Below, piece by piece: positions 1-8,768 of a DNA stretch of 64,000 bases. Location: the NCBI GenBank assembly GCA_040389965.1, contig JAZJZF010000047.1, forward strand, positions 1 to 64,000. Reading direction: 5' to 3'. Position 1 is the stretch's first letter, and the number at the start of each line of letters is the position of its first letter. The notes under the pieces were generated by a model. The model was given only the letters and a program-made list of their open reading frames with translations. It searched no databases and had not been told where the DNA came from. The DNA comes from UBA4416 sp040389965 (GTDB taxonomy: Bacteria; Bacteroidota; Bacteroidia; B-17B0; Aurantibacillaceae). The position numbers were made by a program, and so were the translations under genes.

Positions 1-2
1 CT

Positions 3-63
3 GTCTGGTTCTCGACTCCGCTCGAACTGACAGGTAATCCAACATTATTCGGGTACAATATGT
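3..63. repeat. Intergenic repeat, copy A
   Basis: This 61-base stretch matches 62050-62110 at 54 of 61 positions by eye, without gaps. It contains the core TCTCGAC-TCCGC-TCGAA and ends in ACAATATGT. Related TCGA-rich hairpin arms occur at 55435-55498 and around 61975. It lies upstream of the yiaA-like gene and encodes nothing. It looks like a dispersed REP-like intergenic repeat. Confidence 0.6.
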
Positions 64-161
64 AAAAAAAAAACGTTAAGGAATTTCCTTTTTGATAATT
101 ATCAAAGAGTGTCTTCTATGCTCTCTCTAATTTTGGTCTCATAATTTTAAAACACATCATT

Positions 162-593
162 ATGAATCAAAAACCATCAAATGCTTTTATTGGCGCCTCA
201 TGGATAGCATTATTAGCAGGGACAGTATCTTACAATATAGGTTTATGGAATGCAAATATGCTGCTCAACGAAAAAGGATATTACTTTACAGTACTCATGT
301 TTGGTCTTTTCTCGGCGGTATCACTTCAAAAAGCAGTAAGAGATGATTTGGAAGGAATTCCTGTAACCGGCATTTATTATGGGATCAGCTGGTTTGTAAC
401 CATCCTGTCTATTTTACTCCTGGTAATAGGCTTGTGGAATGCTGATCTGATGCGCAGTGAAAAAGGTTTTTACGGAATGTCGTTTACCCTTAGTTTGTTT
501 GCCGCTGTAGCTGTACAAAAAAATATCAGAGACAGTCAAAAAGCAAAAAAAGAATCCGATAAAAATCCGGAAGAAACATCTTCTCTCCTTTAA
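162..593 (+). CDS. yiaA: YiaA/YiaB family inner membrane protein
   Basis: Small integral membrane protein of unknown biochemical role, homologous to Escherichia coli YiaA. It is built from two copies of the YiaAB two-helix unit, about residues 12-62 and 76-125. Each copy has a hydrophobic helix, the words GLWNA and EKGYY or EKGFY, a second helix and then QK-x-RD. The length of 143 residues is normal for the two-unit version. The C-terminus is a short charged Lys/Glu-rich tail, probably cytoplasmic. A TAATTTTG sequence at 128-135 fits the Bacteroidota -7 box, but no good -33 element was found. The next gene starts 11 bases downstream on the same strand, so the two are probably cotranscribed. 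Confidence 0.85.
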   Translation: MNQKPSNAFIGASWIALLAGTVSYNIGLWNANMLLNEKGYYFTVLMFGLFSAVSLQKAVRDDLEGIPVTGIYYGISWFVTILSILLLVIGLWNADLMRSEKGFYGMSFTLSLFAAVAVQKNIRDSQKAKKESDKNPEETSSLL

Positions 594-604
594 CCTTTAA
601 GAAT

Positions 605-1378
605 ATGCCTGTTAAGCTCAGTACAAAATATGCCCTGCTTTTTAGTATCACAGTTATAGGAATGGTTCTGGTCTTCGTAAATGGGCCTATTCCGCAAAGC
701 GACAATTACCATGCTTTTGCAGATACCCGAAAACTATATGAGGTACCTAATTTCTGGAATGTGATTTCTAATATTCCTTTTGTATTGATAGGCTCGGTAG
801 GCATATTCTTTATTTTATATTCCAAAAAAAAGAAACGGAATGTGTCGTTGCGCTGTAGCTTCGTGTTTTTTGTAGGGATCTTTTTTACGGGAATAGGTTC
901 AGCCTATTATCATTTGTACCCTTCAACACAAACGTTGGTGTGGGACAGGCTACCAATGACCATTGCTTTTATGGCATTTTTTTCGATCGTTATCAGCGAA
1001 TATATTTGCGAAACCTCCGGCAACCGACTCTTGTTCCCCTTAATTATGACGGGCCTTTTGTCTATTCTGTACTGGCAAATGACAGAGAGCAAAGGTCATG
1101 GTGATTTGAGGTTATATGTTATTGTTCAGTTTCTCCCCATTCTTTTAATTCCCTTGATATTACTGTTGTTTAAGGCAAGCGGAAAATCGAACACCTATTT
1201 TTGGATGATACTGGGAGTATATGTGCTTGCTAAATTTTTTGAGACCTTTGATCATGAAGTGTTTCATGCAGGACTTAACATAAGCGGGCACACTATAAAG
1301 CACCTGTTTGCTGCATTGGCTCCTTTGATTTTTTTAAAAATAATGCTTAAAAAAGATCTCTCAATACATAATAGATAG
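605..1378 (+). CDS. Ceramidase-like integral membrane hydrolase (CREST superfamily)
   Basis: Multi-pass membrane protein of 257 residues with about seven hydrophobic segments, the size of alkaline ceramidases. Residues that form the zinc site in that family appear in order and with matching spacing. Ser99 and His103 lie in GSAYYHLYP, Asp114 lies in VWDRLP, and His229 and His233 lie in GHTIKHLFAA. The ADTR and NFWNVISNIPF words near residues 39-59 are also typical. Known members cleave amide-linked fatty acid from ceramide or related lipids at the membrane. Many Bacteroidota make sphingolipids, so a lipid amide substrate is plausible, but this is inference. It is probably in one transcript with the upstream yiaA-like gene. 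Confidence 0.75.
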   Translation: MPVKLSTKYALLFSITVIGMVLVFVNGPIPQSDNYHAFADTRKLYEVPNFWNVISNIPFVLIGSVGIFFILYSKKKKRNVSLRCSFVFFVGIFFTGIGSAYYHLYPSTQTLVWDRLPMTIAFMAFFSIVISEYICETSGNRLLFPLIMTGLLSILYWQMTESKGHGDLRLYVIVQFLPILLIPLILLLFKASGKSNTYFWMILGVYVLAKFFETFDHEVFHAGLNISGHTIKHLFAALAPLIFLKIMLKKDLSIHNR

Positions 1379-1382
1379 ATCA

Positions 1383-1769
1383 TTAACTAAAATGATGAAT
1401 GCCAATGATCTCGAAACTGCTGATAGAAATAAACAAGGATTTTTTAAAAGGCTTTGCAATTAAAACAGTATTAGCCTCGCTGTAAACATGTACAAATTGT
1501 AAAGGCATGCCGCTCTGTCCTTGCTGTTGAAGCTTTTTAACCTGATCCGATTTGTAGTCGAGGTCTTTGTAAATTATTTTTTCGCCGCTTTGTTCTGATT
1601 CGAGAATCAGGATCATTTTATTGTTTTTTGGTTCAAGTTTTAATGTAAATGAATCGTTCGGGTATTTTCTGATGAGGTCCTCGTAAGGTCTCAATGCCTG
1701 AAAGGAGTACATATATTTTATGCCTATACGCGAAGGTTTTTCTTTATATAATTTAATAAGCAATTCCAT
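1383..1769 (-). CDS. Hypothetical protein, 128 residues
   Basis: No family recognised. The protein is soluble by composition, with no signal peptide and no membrane segment. It mixes charged and hydrophobic residues, with a Lys/Gln-rich stretch near residues 70-88. It is convergent with the ceramidase-like gene, whose stop lies 4 bases away. It starts with ATG and its frame is uninterrupted. Neighbours give no clue to its function. Confidence 0.55.
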   Translation of the reverse strand: MELLIKLYKEKPSRIGIKYMYSFQALRPYEDLIRKYPNDSFTLKLEPKNNKMILILESEQSGEKIIYKDLDYKSDQVKKLQQQGQSGMPLQFVHVYSEANTVLIAKPFKKSLFISISSFEIIGIHHFS

Positions 1770-1839
1770 ACTCTAAAATTAGGATATGAATTTAGGTTGT
1801 GTTGCTACGGATTGTAGCATTACATGTTAAATTGGCAAG

Positions 1840-1885
1840 AAAATTTCGTCATTGCGAGTGCCGGACCGCAATGGCGGGGTACTTC
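1840..1885. repeat. Fragment of GTCATTGCGAG-type intergenic repeat
   Basis: The sequence CGTCATTGCGAGTGCCGG followed by CCGCAATGG lies between two minus-strand genes. It can fold on itself (CATTGCG against CGCAATG). The same CGTCATTGCGAG opening recurs at 55336. It is probably a degenerate copy of a widespread short hairpin repeat. Confidence 0.45.
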
Positions 1886-1896
1886 ACCTAAAATCA

Positions 1897-4266
1897 TTAA
1901 AACTCTAAACGGTAACTTAATATTGGAATAAGAGGCGACTGGTACCAGTATTTTACTTGCCCTGTGTTAGTATCGTAGTATTGTCCGCCAATATTTTTAC
2001 GGTTCATCACATTTTGGATATCCAATGCTAAAGTGCCGGTTACTCTTTTGTAGTTTCGTTTTAAACTCACACGAATATCCAGCCTGTAATAGTCGGGGTT
2101 TTTATTGTCGAACGTTTTAGCATCAACGTATACGGTTTCGTCTTTTTTAATAGAAGCATTAAGATCAATAGGTGTATACCTTAAACCGCCAAGGTAAACC
2201 GATTTCAGGTTAAACCCAATGATGCGGTTTTTTCCTTTTCCGGATAAGATCCATTCCTTTCCGCCTGTTACGGTTAAGGCATAGTCGGTATTAAAGCGGG
2301 TATTATACCACTGGCCATTAGCTGCTTTGTATTTTGAACTATATAATGAACCCGATACTAAATAGTATAAATTGTTATGCAAAAAATGCTCGTAGGTTAA
2401 TTCGAGTCCGTAATTTCTACCCAGTCCTTTGTTGGTTAAAGGATCCGTTGAATACCCATCGGTTGAATTCAGGATAGAATAGGTGCTGGTAGGATCTTTA
2501 CTGATAGGCACATTAAATAAATGTTGGTAATACACTTCTGTTTTTATGTGCGAGTGGCTGTTAATGCTCCAATCGTAACCTAACACAATATGGTGCGCTT
2601 TGTTAAGCCCTAAATTTTTATTAGGTGTGGTATAACCCCCGTCTGTAGTGGGATTTTGTGCAAAATAAACACCGATAGGCTGTAACTGGCTGTGTAAGCC
2701 ATAACCAAGCGTTACATTATTCCTGGGATTAAATTCATATTTTACGGAAGCCCTTGGCTCAAAGGAGTGAGAGTTATTCAGGAAAAGCTGAAAATAATGC
2801 ATGCCTACATTTGTGGTTAACTTATCATTGAGTTTATAATTCCATTGAAAAAATGCCTGTGCTGTTTGCGTGTTACCTTTTACATTTATTTTAGTAATCA
2901 ATACCGTTGTATCCACTTTATCTTTCTGTAGAAGATTATAGCCCAGTTGGTTTAAAATAAAACCGGTACGGATATTACTTCTGGCATTTAGCTTTTTAGT
3001 GTATGTAGCAGATAAGGTAATTTTAGTTTGGTTATAGGTCTGGGCATATTGCTTGGATAAGGTACTTAGGTCGGCCTGCATTTTTTCTTCTGTGTATCCG
3101 TTTTGCGTTCCCGAAAAAGCCAGGATGGTTTTAAGATAAGATTGGTTTTTGAAAAGTTTTGTATTGGTTAATCCTACAGCTCCTGTATTACTATAAAAAT
3201 TAGTGGTAAGCCTTGTAAAACCATCGTCTTTCCATTTGGCGGAATCCTTAGAGGCGGTAGACGTTTGCGGACTTAATCCACCGAAGCCAAAAACACCAAA
3301 GGTTCCCAGTTTTTTGGTTGGTAAAGAAACATTAAAAGAAAGATCTTGAAAAGTGGTGGTGGCACTTCCTATAGGTACTCCCATCTTACTTAAAAGACCC
3401 AGAGTAGAGTAACGGTAATTTACAAGGTATGATCCATCGTAACCTTTTTTGAATGGCCCTTCTGTAGAAACATCAACCCCTAAAACGCCGGCCTGAAAGG
3501 TATATTCTCTTTTTTGATTATTTCCTTTCCGGAGTTTGAGGTCAAATACACCCGACAGGGCATTTCCATATTCTGATGCAAATGCACCGGTAGAAAAATC
3601 GGAATTGCTCAAGAGCTGAGAACTAATGATAGCAATACCTCCGCCCGATGTCCCCACATTTGAAAAATGATTGGGATTAGGAATCTCTACGCCTTCCATA
3701 CGCCACAGCAAACCGTTGGGAGAATTTCCCCTGATGGAAATCATGTTACTGCCATCGTTTCCGTTTACTACTCCTGCAAAAGACGTCGCCATTCTTGCCG
3801 GATCATTTACGGCAGCCGCAAATTTTTGTGTTTCTTCTACCGAAAAAGCTCTGGTACTTACCATCGACATATCATTTAAAGGTTTGCTCTTTTCAACCTT
3901 TGCAGTTACGATCACTTCGCTCATGGATTTAATATCTTCTTCTAATGAAACATTTAAGACGAGTTCCTTGCCGGCGTTTACCGAAAGATTCTGCATCACA
4001 TTTTCTTTATATCCAATAAAAGAGATCTTGAGCGTTTGCTTGCCCACAGCCACTTGCGTGAGTTTAAACCTGCCTTCTTCATCGGTGCTGGTTCCTATTA
4101 AAGGATTTGAATTTACAAGTACCACTACAACGCCGGGTAAGGGCGATTGCGATATCTTATCGGTGATAATACCTCTCACCGTTTGTGTGGGTGTTTGCGC
4201 TTTTATAGCTAAAGAAAAAATACTCAGGCAGATCCATAGTATGAACCTATTTTTATACAATGTCAT
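1897..4266 (-). CDS. TonB-dependent receptor with carboxypeptidase-regulatory-like N-terminal domain
   Basis: Outer-membrane active transporter of 789 residues. A signal peptide (residues 1-24, ending IKAQ) is followed by a carboxypeptidase-regulatory-like beta-sandwich at about 28-112 with GIITDKISQSPLPGVVV. The plug domain covers about 120-245 and includes SIRGNSPNGLLWRMEGVEI and the FASEYGNALSGVFDLKLR segment. The rest has alternating aromatic strands and ends in a C-terminal Phe, as outer-membrane barrels do. The substrate cannot be read from sequence. It lies 164 bases downstream of the DUF2807 lipoprotein gene on the same strand, and that gene has an ECF-type promoter, so sigma-factor control by read-through is possible. 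No STN domain is fused here; one occurs in the separate protein at 5315-7183. Confidence 0.88.
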   Translation of the reverse strand: MTLYKNRFILWICLSIFSLAIKAQTPTQTVRGIITDKISQSPLPGVVVVLVNSNPLIGTSTDEEGRFKLTQVAVGKQTLKISFIGYKENVMQNLSVNAGKELVLNVSLEEDIKSMSEVIVTAKVEKSKPLNDMSMVSTRAFSVEETQKFAAAVNDPARMATSFAGVVNGNDGSNMISIRGNSPNGLLWRMEGVEIPNPNHFSNVGTSGGGIAIISSQLLSNSDFSTGAFASEYGNALSGVFDLKLRKGNNQKREYTFQAGVLGVDVSTEGPFKKGYDGSYLVNYRYSTLGLLSKMGVPIGSATTTFQDLSFNVSLPTKKLGTFGVFGFGGLSPQTSTASKDSAKWKDDGFTRLTTNFYSNTGAVGLTNTKLFKNQSYLKTILAFSGTQNGYTEEKMQADLSTLSKQYAQTYNQTKITLSATYTKKLNARSNIRTGFILNQLGYNLLQKDKVDTTVLITKINVKGNTQTAQAFFQWNYKLNDKLTTNVGMHYFQLFLNNSHSFEPRASVKYEFNPRNNVTLGYGLHSQLQPIGVYFAQNPTTDGGYTTPNKNLGLNKAHHIVLGYDWSINSHSHIKTEVYYQHLFNVPISKDPTSTYSILNSTDGYSTDPLTNKGLGRNYGLELTYEHFLHNNLYYLVSGSLYSSKYKAANGQWYNTRFNTDYALTVTGGKEWILSGKGKNRIIGFNLKSVYLGGLRYTPIDLNASIKKDETVYVDAKTFDNKNPDYYRLDIRVSLKRNYKRVTGTLALDIQNVMNRKNIGGQYYDTNTGQVKYWYQSPLIPILSYRLEF

Positions 4267-4430
4267 ATGCTGTTTTTATAAATTAATTTAATGGATAGCT
4301 TTTATGTAAAATAATTCCCTATTGCCTTATTAATCGAAGGCTCTTAGTATGCTGCGCAACCATCTTATAAAGACCCATAGGATGAATCTGATAGTATCTG
4401 CTATCATATACTTAAGGAATTATAAGGTCA

Positions 4431-5153
4431 TTAATTTAAGCTGATCAGTTTTCCGGAGCCGCTCACTTTGGAGTTGATGTTTGGTACACCTGAATATTTT
4501 ACATCGCCACTTCCCGAAATACTCACGTCCAGTTTCTTTAACACGCTTACTTTTACAGACCCGGAACCGCTTACACGCGCAGTACTTTCATCTGTTTGTA
4601 AATTCAAGGCATCAATATCTCCCGAACCGCTTACTTCTAACGATTCATTTAAGGCTGTTCCGCCCCATACATTCAGCTTTCCTGAACCACTAAGATCTGC
4701 TTTTATGTTTTGAGTAGTTAAAGAAGCCAGGGATACAGAACCACTTCCACTGATATCAATATCCAGAGAGCCTGTTTTAATGGGCGTTTGGGCATTAATA
4801 TCTCCACTACCGCTTACAGATAATCCATTCATATTAGGAGAATGTATTTTAATTCTGATAGGGTTGTGGTGCCACAATGTTCTGTTTGAAGTAATGTGTA
4901 AAATGGTTCCATCCACATTTATCTTAATGGCATCCTGTATGTTCGATTGCGCATATACTTCTACTTTATAAATGCTGTCCTGCGTGTAATCTATCGTTGC
5001 ATCAATAGACAGATCTACCCGGTCGAAACCACTGTGTTCAAGGGCTTTGGTTGTGCTGCTACCTTTTCCGGCAATAGGAAGAAAAGGTTTTTTGTGACAA
5101 GAAATAATAGTCATAACAATAAAGGCAATTAAAAAAAGAGTTGATGTTTTCAT
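4431..5153 (-). CDS. DUF2807 (head-GIN) lipoprotein
   Basis: Exported lipoprotein of 240 residues. The N-terminus has a hydrophobic signal and a lipobox-like VMTIISC with the Cys near residue 19, so it is probably lipid-anchored. From about residue 40 it is a beta-helical DUF2807 domain with at least six SGSGD/SGSGS-type turns spaced about 20-25 residues apart, typical of the family. The molecular function is not known. The gene has its own ECF-type promoter, nearly identical to the one before the sigma-factor gene at 8716. This suggests it belongs to that sigma factor's regulon. The TonB receptor gene follows downstream. Confidence 0.8.
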   Translation of the reverse strand: MKTSTLFLIAFIVMTIISCHKKPFLPIAGKGSSTTKALEHSGFDRVDLSIDATIDYTQDSIYKVEVYAQSNIQDAIKINVDGTILHITSNRTLWHHNPIRIKIHSPNMNGLSVSGSGDINAQTPIKTGSLDIDISGSGSVSLASLTTQNIKADLSGSGKLNVWGGTALNESLEVSGSGDIDALNLQTDESTARVSGSGSVKVSVLKKLDVSISGSGDVKYSGVPNINSKVSGSGKLISLN

Positions 5154-5177
5154 AGTATAGTTTTTTGTTTATATATC

Positions 5178-5204
5178 TATGACAACGCAAATTAATTTTA
5201 CCCC
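5178..5204 (-). promoter_or_regulatory. Candidate ECF sigma promoter for the DUF2807 gene
   Basis: Read on the minus strand, GGGGTAA (5198-5204) is followed after exactly 14 bases by GTCATA (5178-5183). The start codon lies 25 bases further on. The same two boxes with the same 14-base spacer lie before the ECF sigma gene at 8769-8795, and the flanking bases GCRTA are also shared. The architecture fits ECF promoters, whose -10 element often contains GTC. No experimental start site is known. Confidence 0.6.
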
Positions 5205-5314
5205 TACGCGAAATAAAAATTATTTCAATTTTTTTTATTGAACATCTCTTTAGCGAGTAACACAAACTTATCATTCCGCTCGAACAGACAATAGAAAGAT
5301 GCAACACGAAAAAA

Positions 5315-7183
5315 TTAAAAGAATTTTAAAGCAATTTTTCCGCCAAGCCATAATTTAAGCCCTGAGTCTGCCGGAGCCTGCTCGTATACGCGGTTAGAAG
5401 GTAGTTCGCTATACACAAGCGAATTGGGATTATCGGTAAGGTTGGTCGAGAAAATATTAAAGGTAGGGCCCAGTGCTATTCTGAACTTGGGACGGAATTT
5501 ATATTCTAAACCTATAAATGCTTTACCGAGTGTATTTGCTTCAAACGTACCGCGGGCTGTTGACTGTATCTGCTGTGCCGTTACATTAAAACATAAGCCC
5601 AATTTGCGTTTAAGTGTAAATCCTGTTCCAAAGCCAAAGCCATAAGTAATTAGCGAAGGTTTGGAATAATTGATTCCACCAATAAAAATAGTGTATAGCC
5701 TTTCGGTTCCTGTGCTAAAAGAGAGGGTTCCAAAAAGTAATTCATCTGTTCCTATTTCCAGTTTGTGATATCCTTTTTTGACATAATTAAAAAGACCGAT
5801 TGAAATTCCCGACGATGTATCTGCAATATTTATAAGAGAAAGCTGTACTCCTTTTAAATTTTTAGAATAATTCAGGAGTCCCGCAAACTGAAAACCATTA
5901 TTTTGTTTGGCACTGTTTACAAGCCCGGTAAACTGAAGTCCTTTTACAGTATCTGCCACATTGCAGATGCCCGACAGTTGAATACCATCTAAGGAAGGCG
6001 CTTTATTATAGATGCCTGCTATTTGTGCACCGGCTACGGCCCCCTTACTCCTATTAAAAATACCGGCTAGTTGCAAGCCACCAACACTATCCGAAACACT
6101 ATTGGCAATACCGCCCACTTGCGCTCCTTTTAATTTGGCTTTGTCGAGGTTTAAAATACCTGCCAGTTGTGCGCCTGTTGTATTTAAATGATTGTAATTG
6201 AATATACCTGCTACCTGCGCTCCCGAAGAAGTACCGGATACAATGTTTCCGATACCGGCAATTTGTCCGTAACCCACATTGCCATTGTCGATATTTAATA
6301 AACCACCCAACTCAAAAACACTGATTCCTTTGGAATAACCGGCAAGGATATTAAATGAAAATTTGTTGACGGTATTGATAGATAACAAACGATTTGTGCT
6401 GACATAAGGAACTAAAGAAACAGAAGCATCACTAAATAAGGTATCGCTAATGTTTTTGAGATTGGTATTAAATGTTTTAAGTGGTTGCCAGAATCTGCTG
6501 AAAAAACTTTTTGGTGGGATTACAGTATCTTTTTTTATAATAAGAATGCTGTCTTTTATAGGTGCTGAAGGCGTTTCAATAATGATAACCGTATCTTTTT
6601 TAACGCTGTGGGGATACAGGTATAATATGACTTCCTGCTTACTTTGATTGTAAATGACCAGGGTTGAATCTTTATAATTTTCCTTTGCAAAAGATACGGA
6701 GATGTTGGGCAGTTTATTAGAAAACGATAACGAAAAAAAACCGTAGTCGTTTGATTGAGCCGAATGCCTGGTTTGTTTCACATAAATACTGGCATTAGAT
6801 ATAACCGAACTGTCTTCTGCGTTGTAAATGTAGCCGGTGATAACAGAAGGTGGCGGCGCAGGTTTGTTGTCGCATTTAAGAATAATAAATTTATCTTTTG
6901 CTTTGTAAGTGCAACCTGTTTCTTTCAGGAGTTCGTTCAAAACCAGTCGTAATGGTTTTTTGTAACAATTAAAAGTTACTTTTTGCTTATCGTTAAACGC
7001 CTGGCTGTAAGAAAAAACAACGGCTGTCTGTTCGCTGATAGTTTTAAAAACTTCAGGTAAGGTCCTGTTATTGACCCGCGTGGTAATGACACGCTCCAGG
7101 TAAGGTGTTTGCTGGGCTTTAAGAGAAAGTCCTGCCAGTAAAACACTTATTATAACACAACTATAACGTATTACGGATGGCAT
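5315..7183 (-). CDS. Exported STN-domain protein with LA_2272-type surface repeats
   Basis: Protein of 622 residues starting with a signal peptide (LLAGLSLKAQ). An STN-type domain follows at about 32-105 (VNNRTLPEVFKTISEQTAV), the fold that in FecA-like receptors talks to FecR. Next comes a carboxypeptidase-regulatory-like sandwich (VITGYIYNAEDSSVISNASIYV, in two parts) at about 114-195. Residues about 300-462 hold tandem units of about 19-20 residues of the form GAQxAGIxN, as in LA_2272 surface-repeat proteins. The C-terminal part looks like a small beta-barrel and ends in two Phe. Its start overlaps the FecR-like gene by 13 bases, so the two are one operon. It probably replaces the TonB receptor as the cell-surface input to this sigma/FecR pair; that is inference. 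Confidence 0.75.
   Translation of the reverse strand: MPSVIRYSCVIISVLLAGLSLKAQQTPYLERVITTRVNNRTLPEVFKTISEQTAVVFSYSQAFNDKQKVTFNCYKKPLRLVLNELLKETGCTYKAKDKFIILKCDNKPAPPPSVITGYIYNAEDSSVISNASIYVKQTRHSAQSNDYGFFSLSFSNKLPNISVSFAKENYKDSTLVIYNQSKQEVILYLYPHSVKKDTVIIIETPSAPIKDSILIIKKDTVIPPKSFFSRFWQPLKTFNTNLKNISDTLFSDASVSLVPYVSTNRLLSINTVNKFSFNILAGYSKGISVFELGGLLNIDNGNVGYGQIAGIGNIVSGTSSGAQVAGIFNYNHLNTTGAQLAGILNLDKAKLKGAQVGGIANSVSDSVGGLQLAGIFNRSKGAVAGAQIAGIYNKAPSLDGIQLSGICNVADTVKGLQFTGLVNSAKQNNGFQFAGLLNYSKNLKGVQLSLINIADTSSGISIGLFNYVKKGYHKLEIGTDELLFGTLSFSTGTERLYTIFIGGINYSKPSLITYGFGFGTGFTLKRKLGLCFNVTAQQIQSTARGTFEANTLGKAFIGLEYKFRPKFRIALGPTFNIFSTNLTDNPNSLVYSELPSNRVYEQAPADSGLKLWLGGKIALKFF
5797..6285 (-). repeat. 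Tandem GAQxAGIxN surface repeats inside the STN protein
   Basis: About eight degenerate units of 19-21 residues recur in the protein, including GAQVAGIFNYN, GAQLAGILNLD, GAQVGGIANSV, GLQLAGIFNRS, GAQIAGIYNKA and GIQLSGICNVA. The DNA copies are diverged, so this is protein-level repetition. The hydrophobic/Gly pattern fits short beta-turns of a membrane-associated surface. Confidence 0.75.
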
Positions 7184-8148
7184 GAATGGCCTTTAATAAG
7201 ATATCCTGTTTCGGTTTTCTCATAACTCAATCCAAGTGTTTCTGTTATGATGACGATAATGGTTTCCAGTTTTTCCTGCTCAAATTTTGTAGTAATGCTA
7301 CAGTCTTTCAGGGCTGCATTTTCCAATACAATGGTTGTGTTGTAAGTGGTATTTAATGTAGCTATCACATCGCCCAGACGTGCGTTGGAAAAATGAATGG
7401 CTTCATTTTGTTTAACTTCTGCAGCGTCGCCTTTTATGATCTGTTTTTTTGAACGGATATACAGTGCTTTTTCACTGGCTTTTATTTCAAGAACAGAACC
7501 CATGCTATCAAACAATAATACAATGCCTTCATCTACATTTACATAAACGGTATCGGTATCTAGCGACGAACGCACGCTAAACTTAGTACCAATATCTTTA
7601 ATAAAAACATTGCCTGCATCAATAACAAAAGGCAATTCTTCACTGTGCGTTACCGAAAAATAAGCGTTGCCTTTTAAATGTAAAAGTCTGTTCTTAATAC
7701 CGAAATCTTTATCGGCGGTGAGGCTTGAATTTGCAAGTACTGTAACCTCTGTGCCGTCCGGCAGTTTAACCTGCTTAGGCTGATTGCCTGCAACATAAAG
7801 AATGGACTGTTTATTTTGGGAGTTAAATAAAAACAGAAACGCTACACCAAATCCTACTAAAAGAACAAGGGCCGCGGCAATTTTTAAATAAGGCATTTTA
7901 GTATAAAGAGGCTTAACCTTGTCATGACTAATATCCTGTTGTACTTTTTCCCAGGCTTTTTGAGTGTTTGTTTCTGCCGCTTTGCTATATGAGCCGGTTA
8001 AGGCAAACACAGTTTCGTATTGCTCGTAATAAGCCATATTATCAGAGCTTTCATTCTTCCAGTCTTCCAGCTGCATAGCCTCTTCGGGTAATGCTTCACC
8101 CGAAAGAAATTTGCTGATCAGCTCATCTATGTTTTCCCTGTTATTCAC
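7171..8148 (-). CDS. fecR: FecR-family anti-sigma factor
   Basis: Single-pass inner-membrane regulator of 325 residues. The cytoplasmic N-terminus (residues 1-85) is the anti-sigma part, with ISKFLSGEALPEEAMQLEDWK. A membrane helix lies at about 92-110 (IAAALVLLVGFGVAFLFLF). The periplasmic FecR domain follows at about 120-215 (VKLPDGTEVTVLANSSLTADKDF), and a DUF4974-like C-terminal domain covers about 255-320. Known relatives hold the ECF sigma factor until a periplasmic STN domain signals. It overlaps the sigma gene by 8 bases and the STN-protein gene by 13 bases, so the three are translationally coupled. Confidence 0.9.
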   Translation of the reverse strand: MNNRENIDELISKFLSGEALPEEAMQLEDWKNESSDNMAYYEQYETVFALTGSYSKAAETNTQKAWEKVQQDISHDKVKPLYTKMPYLKIAAALVLLVGFGVAFLFLFNSQNKQSILYVAGNQPKQVKLPDGTEVTVLANSSLTADKDFGIKNRLLHLKGNAYFSVTHSEELPFVIDAGNVFIKDIGTKFSVRSSLDTDTVYVNVDEGIVLLFDSMGSVLEIKASEKALYIRSKKQIIKGDAAEVKQNEAIHFSNARLGDVIATLNTTYNTTIVLENAALKDCSITTKFEQEKLETIIVIITETLGLSYEKTETGYLIKGHSCHP

Positions 8149-8716
8149 TGTAGTATTGGCTAAGGATCATTATTAGAAGTGGTAAATACTCTTTTAACTG
8201 CTCTCTCATTATTTTTAAAGCTTTACCCATTTGGTTCTCAATTGTTTTAACCGATAGGTTTAAAGTGTCGGCTATCTCCTGGTATTTCATTTGTTCGAAG
8301 CGGCTCATTTTAAAAATTTTAGCGCATTGTTCCGGCATCATATCCATAGCAGCTTCTATTTTATGTTGCAATTCTTTTTGCTGCATGCTGTCCTGCGTTG
8401 TTCCCTGTTCATTATGAAGCTGTATCACTTCTTTAGCATAGCCGCTTCTTACCTGCTGTTGCTTTATTTTATTTAAGCAGGCATTGTGTACCGACTTATA
8501 TAATAAAGCCCTTAATGAGGTATGAATCTCTATTTTTAAACGTTTTTCCCACACCGACACAAATACCTGTTGCACTATATCTTCTGAGTCATCCATATCT
8601 TTCAGAATCGTTTTGGCATAATGAACCAATGCTTTGTAATAAGCACGGAAAATCTGCTCAAAAGCATCTTCGTTGCCGGATCTGAATTGATGTATAACCT
8701 CTTTGTCTTGTTCCAA
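8141..8716 (-). CDS. ECF-type RNA polymerase sigma-70 factor (FecI-like)
   Basis: Sigma factor of 191 residues, the usual length for Bacteroidota ECF factors. Region 2 covers about residues 12-80 with AFEQIFRAYYKALVHYA and DSEDIVQQVFVSVWEKR. Region 4 covers about 120-175 with PEQCAKIFKMSRFEQMKY and the helix-turn-helix YQEIADTLNLSVKTIENQM. It is first in an operon with its FecR-like anti-sigma factor. A candidate ECF promoter lies 53 bases before the start codon and is shared with the DUF2807 gene, implying autoregulation. A TAACTTTG sequence at 8749-8756 (minus strand) could be a second, housekeeping -7 box. Confidence 0.9.
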   Translation of the reverse strand: MEQDKEVIHQFRSGNEDAFEQIFRAYYKALVHYAKTILKDMDDSEDIVQQVFVSVWEKRLKIEIHTSLRALLYKSVHNACLNKIKQQQVRSGYAKEVIQLHNEQGTTQDSMQQKELQHKIEAAMDMMPEQCAKIFKMSRFEQMKYQEIADTLNLSVKTIENQMGKALKIMREQLKEYLPLLIMILSQYYSE

Positions 8717-8768
8717 AGTACCTTAGTCTGCGTTTCTTATATTTCACGCAAAGTTAGAAACTTTTATA

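Noticed and set aside
3671..4291. 206-residue open frame on the plus strand opposite the TonB receptor
   Set aside because: It is antisense to a well-supported receptor N-terminus, has no recognisable domain and no promoter, and reflects codon bias of the opposite strand.
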